From contig DASZOC010000081.1 of the NCBI GenBank assembly GCA_035550975.1, positions 1-19,627 on the forward strand: a stretch of DNA of 19,627 nt, in the 5' to 3' direction. This document shows, in pieces, positions 13,698-19,627 of this stretch. The position numbers were made by a program, and so were the translations under genes. Within the stretch, counting starts at the first letter, position 1, and every line of letters begins with the position of its first letter. Under the pieces are notes generated by a model, which had not been told where the DNA came from, did not search any database, and saw only the letters and a program-made list of their open reading frames with translations. The stretch is from DASZOC01 sp035550975 (GTDB lineage Bacteria; Actinomycetota; CADDZG01; WHSQ01).

Positions 13698-15089
13698 ATG
13701 TCGCGGCCCCTCGACCTCGCGCAGTTGCTCGACGAGGACTCCCCCGTCCTGAAGGTGGCGGAAGCGTTCCGCGCCCGAGATCGGGACCTGTACCTCGTAG
13801 GCGGGTCCGTGCGCGATGCATGGCTGCGCCGTCCGCACGAGGACCTGGATTTCGCGACGGGTGCGACCCCCGACGAGACGAAGGAGGTCGTGAACCCGCT
13901 GGCGTCAGCGGTGTGGCTGCAGGGGGAGGCGTTCGGCACCGTCGGTGCCGAGATCGAAGGCGTCCGCATGGAGATCACGACCTTCCGGACCGAGAAGTAC
14001 CAGCCGTCGTCGCGCCATCCCGAGGTGCGCTTCGCATCCGACATCGAGACGGACCTCTCCCGCCGCGACTTCACGATCAATGCCATGGCGGTTCGTCTTC
14101 CGGACAAACAGCCGGTCGATCCTTTCGACGGTGTCAAGGACCTCGCCGCCAAGGTGATCCGGACGCCGCTCGATCCGACCGTCTCGTTCACCGACGACCC
14201 ATTGCGGATGTTGCGCGCCTTCAGGTTCGCATCGCAGCTCGACTTCGAGATCGCGCCCGACGTGGTAGCTGCGATCGAGGAGCTACGCGAGGAGATCAAG
14301 ACGGTCTCGGCGGAACGGATCCGAGACGAGCTCTCGAAGCTGGTCGTCGGGCGCGCGCCGGCACGTGCTCTGGATCTCGCCGAAGCAACGGGATTGACAC
14401 AGCACTTCCTCCCGGAGCTCTCGACGCTGAAGCTGGAGCAAGATCCGGTCCACCGGCACAAGGACGTCTTCCGTCACACGCTGGCCGTCGTCGAACGCAC
14501 CGACGCGCAGCTGGAGCTTCGTCTGGCGGCGCTGCTTCACGACATAGGAAAGCCGAGAATGCGACGGATCGACAAGGACGGGGTTTCGTTCCACCATCAC
14601 GAGGTCGTCGGAGCCGAGATGGCCGCGGAACGTCTCCGCGCGCTGAGGTTCCCGAACGACGTCGTCGACGCCGTCGGAGAGATCATCAGGTTGCACCATC
14701 GCTTCCACACCTACGCGCTCGGCTGGACCGACTCCGCGGTACGAAGGTACGTGCGGGATGCGGGCCCCCTTCTCCCGACCCTGAACGCGCTCGTGCGCGC
14801 CGACTGCACGACACGAAACGCTGCGAAGGCGACGAAGCTCGCGGCGCGTATGGACGAGCTCGAGGAACGGATCCGTGTGCTCGCCGCCCAAGAGGAGCTC
14901 GGACGCATCCGTCCCGACCTCGACGGCCGTGAGGTGATGGAGCGCCTAGGCGTGTCGCCGGGACCGGTCGTGGGCGAAGCGCTGGCCTTCCTCTTGGAAC
15001 TGAGACTGGAAGAGGGACCGCTAGGTAAGGACGAGGCCTACCGGCGACTCGACGAGTGGGCTCGAGCGCGTAGCTCGAGCGCGCCGTAG
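13698..15089 (+). CDS. pcnA: CCA tRNA nucleotidyltransferase with HD domain
   Basis: The enzyme adds or repairs the 3' CCA end of tRNAs; actinobacterial databases often label this gene pcnA (or cca). The 463-residue protein starts with the nucleotidyltransferase head: LVGGSVRDAWL (about residues 33-43), the metal-binding D49-L-D51 pair, and the RRDFTINAMA motif near residue 120. The RNA-binding neck follows (DDPLRMLRAFRFASQLDF), and then an HD phosphohydrolase domain with LLHDIGKP and a downstream FHHHEVVGAEMA. ATG at 13698 has GGAGGGG closely upstream. In M. tuberculosis and Streptomyces this gene also lies near murJ and DUF6049, usually divergent; here pilT and KGG genes are inserted between them. 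A near-duplicate 'GCTCGAGCGCG' occurs twice at the very 3' end. Confidence 0.93.
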   Translation: MSRPLDLAQLLDEDSPVLKVAEAFRARDRDLYLVGGSVRDAWLRRPHEDLDFATGATPDETKEVVNPLASAVWLQGEAFGTVGAEIEGVRMEITTFRTEKYQPSSRHPEVRFASDIETDLSRRDFTINAMAVRLPDKQPVDPFDGVKDLAAKVIRTPLDPTVSFTDDPLRMLRAFRFASQLDFEIAPDVVAAIEELREEIKTVSAERIRDELSKLVVGRAPARALDLAEATGLTQHFLPELSTLKLEQDPVHRHKDVFRHTLAVVERTDAQLELRLAALLHDIGKPRMRRIDKDGVSFHHHEVVGAEMAAERLRALRFPNDVVDAVGEIIRLHHRFHTYALGWTDSAVRRYVRDAGPLLPTLNALVRADCTTRNAAKATKLAARMDELEERIRVLAAQEELGRIRPDLDGREVMERLGVSPGPVVGEALAFLLELRLEEGPLGKDEAYRRLDEWARARSSSAP

Positions 15090-15112
15090 AACTGACTCCG
15101 GACGACACCCCG

Positions 15113-15838
15113 ATGCCCAAACCGCATCCCGGAGATGCTTACTTCGCACCGATCGGCGACACACTCGGACGTGCGTATCTCCGCTACAGCTTCACGAAGG
15201 GCACGGATCAAGAGGTCGCATTCCTCCTCGAGCTGCTGGGTCTGCCCGCGGGCGAGCGTGTGCTCGATGTCGGCTGCGGCCCCGGCCGGCACTCGGTCCG
15301 CCTGGCAGCTGCGGGGCTCGCGGTGACCGGGGTCGACATCTCGCAGGAGTTCCTCGACGTCGCCGCGGCCGACGCACGTGCCGCAGGGGTGGGGGTTTCG
15401 TTGTTCCAGGTCGACGCACGACAGATGCCGTTCGACGACGAGTTCGCGGCCGTCCTCTCGATCTGCCAGGGGGGCTTCGGGCTCATGGGCAAGGACGACG
15501 CGGTGGTCTTGCGGCGGATGGCCGAAGCTGCGCGCTCCGAAGGGACCGTCGTCGTCACCGCCTTCAGCGCGTACTTCGCGGCGCGCGAGCAAAAAGACGG
15601 GCACCTCGATGCCGACACCGGGATCATGTACGAGGTCATGTCGTTCAAGGATCCTGAGGGGACCGAACACACCGCGGATGCGTGGACGAGTGTCTACACG
15701 CCCCGCGAGCTCCGTCTCCTCGCGCTCGGCGTCGGGCTGATCCCCGAGCACGTCTGGTCGGTGTCCCCGGGCAACTTCGCCCGCCGCCCGCCCGATACCG
15801 AGCACTTCGAGTTCATGCTCGTCGCGCGCAAGCCCTAG
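15113..15838 (+). CDS. Class I SAM-dependent methyltransferase, substrate unknown
   Basis: The 241-residue product is a Rossmann-fold methyltransferase. Motif I is VLDVGCGPGRHSVRLAAAG (around residues 50-68), the acidic end of strand 2 is VTGVDIS, and FQVDARQMPF marks the loop after strand 3. The remainder, including ICQGGFGLMG and the WTSVYTPRELRLLALGVGL C-terminal segment, resembles generic Methyltransf_25/11 small-molecule methyltransferases. There is nothing that identifies the substrate. It starts 23 bp after pcnA and is probably co-transcribed with it, though no strong ribosome binding site is visible. Its stop codon shares the palindrome CTAG with the stop of the convergent MFS gene. 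Confidence 0.85.
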   Translation: MPKPHPGDAYFAPIGDTLGRAYLRYSFTKGTDQEVAFLLELLGLPAGERVLDVGCGPGRHSVRLAAAGLAVTGVDISQEFLDVAAADARAAGVGVSLFQVDARQMPFDDEFAAVLSICQGGFGLMGKDDAVVLRRMAEAARSEGTVVVTAFSAYFAAREQKDGHLDADTGIMYEVMSFKDPEGTEHTADAWTSVYTPRELRLLALGVGLIPEHVWSVSPGNFARRPPDTEHFEFMLVARKP

Positions 15839-17106
15839 CGAGCTACCAGGAGCCCGGCGCGCCTCATCGCGGTCGCCATGACCGCGCTGGCGACCAGGGT
15901 GATGACTCCCATAGTCACGAGCAGCGGGCGGAAAGCGACCGACTGGAACGCCACCATCACTACACCGGCAGCGACGCTCGCGAGGTTGTAGAGGATGTCG
16001 TAGGCCGCAAAGGCGCGGCCGCGCAGCTCGTCGGGCAGAGCCTCTTGCACCTGCGCGTCGACCGCGACCTTCGTCAGGAACGTTCCGAAGCCACCGACGA
16101 ACGACAGCGCCAGCACCGCATAGATGTCGATCACCCCGCCGAGCGCGACGATCCCGACTCCCGAGACGACGAAGCCACCGAGTATCAGGCGCGGCCGGTC
16201 GACCCGCCCCCCCATCACCGTCGTCGCAGCCGCCGCCGAGAATGCTCCGACGCCGGCCGCGCCCAGAGCGAGGGCGCTGGAGGACAGCTTTCCGGCGTCG
16301 TCGGCGGCAGCCGGGTAGACGTCCTGGATCACGAGGATCGCGGCGATGGCGACGAACATCCCGATCGTTCGAACGATGAAGATGCCGAGCAACGGCAGGC
16401 GCACCTCGGCGCGTAGCCAGATGGCGCGCAGGCCCTCGCGGAGCTCCCGAAGGATCTGTACCGACGCCTCCACCCACGTCCCGCCACGGACCTGGTCGTG
16501 GTCGAACGAGCTCGACAGAGCCCCCGCCAGCGCCGCCGCCGCGAGATACGCGATGCCGGCGCCGACGAAGGGGGCCGAAGTGGCGGACCACGCGGCAAGG
16601 CCTACCCCGATCACACCTCCCGCGAGGGCCGACACCATCCCGCCGCCGCCGGAGAGCGCGTTACCCCGCAGCAGATAGCGGTCCTTCAGCACCGCAGGTA
16701 GAACGGCGCCCTTCGTCGTGAGGAACAGCCGTCCGGACGCGAGCACGAGCAGAAGCGCGATCAACAACTCGGCGTCCCCCGGCAGCGAGCGGCTCCACAC
16801 CGGGATCGTGATCAACAACGCGGCGCGAAACGCATTCGTCCACACGAGCAGACCACGCCGGGGCCAGCGATCGACGAAGACGCCCATGAACGGCGACAAC
16901 AACGAATACGGGAGCAGCGTCAGCGCGAACAGGGCCAGGATCCGCGCAGGAGTGTCCTGGCGAAGCCCCTCGAGCACGAGAACGTAGGTGAACGCCGCCT
17001 GGGCGACTCCGTCGGCGGCCTGAGCGAGGAACTGCGCGCCGAGAAGGACGCGGAAATCCCGCGCCGCGAGCAGAGCGCGGATCGGGCCCGCGGTCGGCGG
17101 GCGCAA
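15835..17106 (-). CDS. MFS transporter (EntS/MFS_3-like)
   Basis: This 423-residue protein is predicted to have about 10-12 transmembrane helices. The N-terminal half has the FRVLLGAQFLAQAADGVAQAAF start, the MGVFVDRWPRRGLL loop equivalent to the MFS motif A (D, R and R/K between helices 2 and 3), and repeated glycine/alanine-rich helices. A second similar loop, GGRVDRPRLILGG, marks the second half. The nearest family by appearance is the enterobactin-exporter-type MFS_3, but the substrate cannot be told. The start is TTG at 17106, 7 bp after the ino1 stop, with weak AGGCAACGG upstream, so it is translated from the padR-ino1 transcript. An MFS gene also flanks ino1 in Streptomyces. Confidence 0.85.
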   Translation of the reverse strand: MRPPTAGPIRALLAARDFRVLLGAQFLAQAADGVAQAAFTYVLVLEGLRQDTPARILALFALTLLPYSLLSPFMGVFVDRWPRRGLLVWTNAFRAALLITIPVWSRSLPGDAELLIALLLVLASGRLFLTTKGAVLPAVLKDRYLLRGNALSGGGGMVSALAGGVIGVGLAAWSATSAPFVGAGIAYLAAAALAGALSSSFDHDQVRGGTWVEASVQILRELREGLRAIWLRAEVRLPLLGIFIVRTIGMFVAIAAILVIQDVYPAAADDAGKLSSSALALGAAGVGAFSAAAATTVMGGRVDRPRLILGGFVVSGVGIVALGGVIDIYAVLALSFVGGFGTFLTKVAVDAQVQEALPDELRGRAFAAYDILYNLASVAAGVVMVAFQSVAFRPLLVTMGVITLVASAVMATAMRRAGLLVAR

Positions 17107-17113
17107 CCGTTGC

Positions 17114-18280
17114 CTAGGGCTGGGGACGGAACGCAGGCTCCGTCTCGAGCGAGAATCCGTTCGATCGATGACCGTTCGTCGGCCCGTCTGCGACGTCGAT
17201 CGTCAGCGGCTCGTCCGCGATGAAGGCCTCGACGAGCTCGTGAGCCTCCTCGTCCGAGTACTGCACCGGCGACGATTTCATGAAATAGGCGCTCGGTCCG
17301 AGGAGCGGCCCGCCGACGCCGCGATCCATCGCGAGCTTCGCGCACCGGACCGCATCGATCACGACTCCCGCGGAGTTCGGTGAATCCCACACCTCGAGCT
17401 TCAGCTCCATGTTCACGGGGATGTCGCCGAACTCGCGGCCCTCCAGGCGGATGTAGGCCCACTTCCGATCCTTGAGCCAGGGGACGTGATCCGACGGCCC
17501 GATATGGATGTCCTCGGTGTCGATCCCGTTCGAGATCTGCGAGGTGACCGACTGCGTCTTCGAGATCTTCTTGGACTGCAGACGCTCGCGCTCGAGCATG
17601 TTCTTGAAGTCCATGTTGCCGCCGAAATTGAGCTGGTAGGTGTGGTCGATTACGACGCCGCGGTCTTCGAACAGCTTCGAGAGCAGCCGGTGCGAGATCG
17701 TCGCGCCGACCTGGCTCTTGATGTCGTCACCGATGATCGGGATTCCGTGCTTCGTGAAACGTTGGGCCCAGTCCTCGTTCGTCGCGATGAAGACGGGCAT
17801 GCAGTTGACCAGCGCCACACCGGCTTCGAGGGCAGCCTCCGCATAGAACCGCGCCGCCTGCTCGGACCCGACCGGCATGTAGCTCACGAGCACATCCGTC
17901 CCCGTGTCTCGCAGGACCTTGGCAACGTCGACCGGAGGTAGCTCCGACTCGGTCACGACCTCGCGGTAGTACTTGCCGAGCCCGTCGTAGGTGTGTCCGC
18001 GCTGGACGGGGATGCCGAGGGATGGGACGTCGGCGAACTTGATCGTGTTGTTCGGTTCGGCCCATATCGCTTCGGACAAGTCCAGCCCGACCTTGTTCGC
18101 GTCGACATCGAACGCGCACGAGAACTCGATGTCGGAGACGTGGTACGGGCCGAGGTCGACGTGCATGAGACCCGGGACGCGTTCGTCGGATTGCGCCTTC
18201 GCGTAGTACTCGATCCCCTGCACCAACGATGATGCACAGTTGCCTACTCCCGCGATACCCACTCTGACTTTGTCGCCCAT
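17114..18280 (-). CDS. ino1: myo-Inositol-1(3)-phosphate synthase
   Basis: The enzyme converts glucose-6-phosphate to inositol-3-phosphate with NAD as a recycled cofactor, giving the precursor of phosphatidylinositol and, in many actinobacteria, mycothiol. The 388-residue protein has the GIAGVGNCASSLVQG NAD-binding motif at its N-terminus, and the strongly conserved NFGGNMDFKNM and RLQSKKISKTQSVTS segments containing active-site lysines. A C-terminal extension of about 20 residues (after ADEPLTIDVAD) is low complexity and slightly longer than in M. tuberculosis Ino1. ATG at 18280 has an excellent GGGAGGGG ribosome binding site. It lies 14 bp downstream of padR, as in Rv0046c-Rv0047c, pointing to PadR control. 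Confidence 0.95.
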   Translation of the reverse strand: MGDKVRVGIAGVGNCASSLVQGIEYYAKAQSDERVPGLMHVDLGPYHVSDIEFSCAFDVDANKVGLDLSEAIWAEPNNTIKFADVPSLGIPVQRGHTYDGLGKYYREVVTESELPPVDVAKVLRDTGTDVLVSYMPVGSEQAARFYAEAALEAGVALVNCMPVFIATNEDWAQRFTKHGIPIIGDDIKSQVGATISHRLLSKLFEDRGVVIDHTYQLNFGGNMDFKNMLERERLQSKKISKTQSVTSQISNGIDTEDIHIGPSDHVPWLKDRKWAYIRLEGREFGDIPVNMELKLEVWDSPNSAGVVIDAVRCAKLAMDRGVGGPLLGPSAYFMKSSPVQYSDEEAHELVEAFIADEPLTIDVADGPTNGHRSNGFSLETEPAFRPQP

Positions 18281-18294
18281 GTCCCCTCCCGGTC

Positions 18295-18921
18295 CTATGC
18301 GTTAGTCGCTTCGGGCGTCCCTGTGGACGGACCCCGTTCTTTGGTGATGAGCTCGTCGATCCACGCGATGTCGCTCTCCGTCGAAGCCATGCCGTGGTTG
18401 TGCAAGGACAGCGTGTAACTGTCGATTCGCTCCTTGTAGTCGCGCAGGTTGACCCTGAACTCGTGGAGCTTGTCCTGGAGGTACGCCCGGCGACGTTCGA
18501 GCAACGCGAGACGCGTCTCTGGCTGCAGGTACCTGAAGAAAGCGAGCTTCAACGTGAAGTGCTCCGCGTCGACCGCCGCCGCGGTCTCTTCGAGCATCGA
18601 CGTGAACATCTTCTCGCCGCGCTCGGTGATGCGATAGACGTTCTTGCGCCGGCCGGTCCCCATCGCCGGGCTCGCCGCGAGGGAACGGCTGCGCGAGCTC
18701 TTGCTGGGTTTGCGCACCCGCCGACCGCCGCCGTCGGTCTCGACCTTCTCGACCGCACCCGCCTTCGCCAATCGCCTCAGGGTCGGATACAGCGATCCCC
18801 ACGAGACCTGCCAGAACGGACCGAGCATTGCGCCGAGCTGCTTGCGCAGCTCGTAGCCGTGCATGTCTCGCTCTTTGAGGAGCCCTAGAACCGGCAGCTC
18901 GAGCATCCCTGGCTGTTTCAT
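18295..18921 (-). CDS. PadR family transcriptional regulator
   Basis: This 208-residue repressor-type protein has the PadR winged helix (MLELPVLGLLKERDMHGYELRKQL, then SWGSLYPTLRRLAKAGAVEKV) and a coiled C-terminal dimerisation region (TRLALLERRRAYLQDKLHEFRVNLRDYKERID). The wing contains a basic insertion rich in Arg, Lys and Ser (about residues 64-92) before NVYRITERGEKMF. It corresponds to Rv0047c, next to ino1. A perfect inverted repeat lies 24 bp upstream of its ATG, so it probably controls its own operon and hence ino1 and the MFS gene. A weak AGGA ribosome binding site precedes the ATG. The inducing ligand is unknown. Confidence 0.9.
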   Translation of the reverse strand: MKQPGMLELPVLGLLKERDMHGYELRKQLGAMLGPFWQVSWGSLYPTLRRLAKAGAVEKVETDGGGRRVRKPSKSSRSRSLAASPAMGTGRRKNVYRITERGEKMFTSMLEETAAAVDAEHFTLKLAFFRYLQPETRLALLERRRAYLQDKLHEFRVNLRDYKERIDSYTLSLHNHGMASTESDIAWIDELITKERGPSTGTPEATNA

Positions 18922-18944
18922 ATAGCGTCGCGTCCTATCGACCG

Positions 18945-18965
18945 GATATATCGAACCGATATATC
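18945..18965. promoter_or_regulatory. Probable PadR operator (perfect inverted repeat)
   Basis: GATATATCG and CGATATATC are exact reverse complements separated by AAC, giving a 9-3-9 dyad. It is strikingly AT-rich for this genome and lies between padR and the divergent DUF5318 gene. PadR repressors commonly bind AT-rich dyads with ATAT-type half-sites. The TATAT stretches could also serve as the -10 region of the padR promoter, so binding would block it. Confidence 0.7.
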
Positions 18966-19018
18966 ACCACGATACCTCCGACGACGCAAACGGCGCGCCG
19001 CCGGCGACCCGCCGGGGT

Positions 19019-19024
19019 TAGCAT
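19019..19024 (+). promoter_or_regulatory. Putative leaderless -10 box for the DUF5318 gene
   Basis: TAGCAT is followed by 6 nt (CCTGCG) and the ATG at 19031. The element and following bases nearly match those before the kinase gene. A small hairpin (CCGGCG, ACC, CGCCGG; 19001-19015) lies directly upstream. No Shine-Dalgarno is present. Confidence 0.45.
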
Positions 19025-19030
19025 CCTGCG

Positions 19031-19474
19031 ATGCCGCTGTCAGGGAGGAGCTTCGACCCCGGCAGCCCGCCCGCGTCCTCCGCTCCCGTGGTCGACTACA
19101 GCCTCGCCCGGCGTTCGGTCCTTGCCAGCGTCCGCCGCGGCCTGATCGGGACGACCGACGTCTGCGACGCTCATCCCGAGCTGCTGCGGGCCGCCCGCAA
19201 CATCGGGCTCGATGATCCGCGGGCGTGCCCGATCTGTTCGCACGACACGTTGAAGAACGTCCGTTACGTCTACGGCGAGGAGCTCAAGCGCGACAACGGG
19301 CGGGTCGTCTACCCGGACGAATGGCTGGCGGAGCTCGCCGCAAGACATGACCACTTCACCTGCTACGTGGTCGAGGTCTGCATCGACTGCTCGTGGAACC
19401 ACCTCGTTCGCTCGTTCATGGCCGGCCGCCGCTTCCGGTCGCCCCGCGAGGGCGCTCGCAACCGGGCAACTTGA
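19031..19474 (+). CDS. DUF5318 family protein, zinc-ribbon-like
   Basis: This 147-residue protein matches the actinobacterial DUF5318 family found between padR and a penicillin-binding protein gene (Rv0049 position). Conserved features are VVDYSLARRSVLASVRRG, VCDAHPELLRAARNIG, a CPIC pair, VRYVYGEELK, and VVEVCIDCSWNHLVRS. The two CxxC pairs (CPIC and CIDC) probably bind one zinc. The function is unknown. About 20 N-terminal residues before VVDY are poorly conserved, so a later start is possible, but the ATG at 19031 fits the leaderless -10 box. The stop overlaps the TTG start of the following ORF by three bases. Confidence 0.85.
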   Translation: MPLSGRSFDPGSPPASSAPVVDYSLARRSVLASVRRGLIGTTDVCDAHPELLRAARNIGLDDPRACPICSHDTLKNVRYVYGEELKRDNGRVVYPDEWLAELAARHDHFTCYVVEVCIDCSWNHLVRSFMAGRRFRSPREGARNRAT

Positions 19475-19627
19475 CCGAGCGCGCCTCGGTAGCGGCGCGC
19501 GTGGCGGGAGTCGTCGTTGCCTTGGGCTACCTGCTCGGAGCCGTCGACGGCCCCGTGCTCGGAGCCGTCGGCGGGTTGGCCCTCGTCACGCTGGGGCGCG
19601 GCCTCGCGGCATCGCGCGCGTCGTATC
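19471..19627 (+). CDS. Membrane protein, N-terminal part (unidentified)
   Basis: An open frame starts with TTG at 19471, overlapping the DUF5318 stop, and runs off the window end (52 codons). The product is hydrophobic: residues about 7-45 (VAARVAGVVVALGYLLGAVDGPVLGAVGGLALVTLG) could form one or two membrane helices. In Mycobacterium and Streptomyces a class A penicillin-binding protein gene lies near here, but this N-terminus does not look like one. A 15-bp direct repeat, TGCTCGGAGCCGTCG, encodes LLGAV/VLGAV twice. No Shine-Dalgarno is clear, so the start is tentative. Confidence 0.5.
   Translation, partial: MTERASVAARVAGVVVALGYLLGAVDGPVLGAVGGLALVTLGRGLAASRASY

Noticed and set aside
15060..15083. 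Tandem GCTCGAGCGCG near the pcnA 3' end as a regulatory repeat
   Set aside because: It sits within codons for ARARSSSA and fits biased Ala/Arg/Ser codon use; no structure or wider repeat supports a function.
1..19627. CRISPR arrays, IS elements, tRNA/rRNA genes, riboswitches, replication origin
   Set aside because: I scanned for repeated spacers, transposase motifs, clover-leaf ends, and DnaA-box clusters and saw none; oriC is probably near but outside this window.

Overview
The window is dense, high-GC DNA from an Actinomycetota chromosome, close to the replication origin. Two conserved actinobacterial near-origin blocks lie side by side. One is rsmG-parA-parB / cwlM-like amidase / trxB / anti-sigma / SigM-like ECF sigma / kinase / murJ / DUF6049, comparable to M. 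tuberculosis Rv3919c down to Rv3909. The other is ino1-PadR-DUF5318, comparable to Rv0046c-Rv0049; pcnA (CCA-adding enzyme) sits between them. The gene order resembles Streptomyces (kinase as a separate gene, MFS next to ino1). Three features suggest a lineage outside the classical Actinomycetia: a solitary PilT, an M23 peptidase where trxA is usually found, and a KGG stress protein. The exact class cannot be fixed from this sequence alone.

Layout. Positions 1-2293 (+) hold the end of rsmG, parA and parB, chained by overlapping stop/start codons. Positions 2290-12076 (-) are a long co-oriented envelope block, read from right to left: DUF6049 protein, MurJ lipid II flippase, small membrane protein, Ser/Thr kinase with an extracytoplasmic domain, ECF sigma factor, zinc anti-sigma factor, thioredoxin reductase, secreted M23 peptidase, amidase. 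Positions 12077-12602 hold two tandem hairpins, a short KGG general-stress gene (-) with a sigma-B-type promoter, and the pilT upstream region. Positions 12603-15838 (+) hold pilT, pcnA and a SAM methyltransferase. Positions 15835-18921 (-) hold padR, ino1 and an MFS transporter in one operon. At 18945-18965 a perfect 9-3-9 inverted repeat, the likely PadR operator, separates padR from the divergent DUF5318 gene. The window ends in the start of a membrane-protein ORF.

Functionally the region joins chromosome segregation (ParAB) to peptidoglycan precursor export and its control (MurJ, kinase, amidase, M23), envelope stress signalling (sigma/anti-sigma), redox (TrxB) and inositol lipid precursor synthesis (Ino1). 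Five envelope or redox genes lack a convincing Shine-Dalgarno but carry a TANNNT -10-like box about 6-9 nt before the start, suggesting leaderless transcripts. No gene stands out as wholly foreign, and no CRISPR array, IS element, tRNA or rRNA was seen. The most interesting signals are the intact MurJ-neighbour kinase, the shared leaderless-promoter signature, the sigma-B promoter/KGG pair and the PadR operator.
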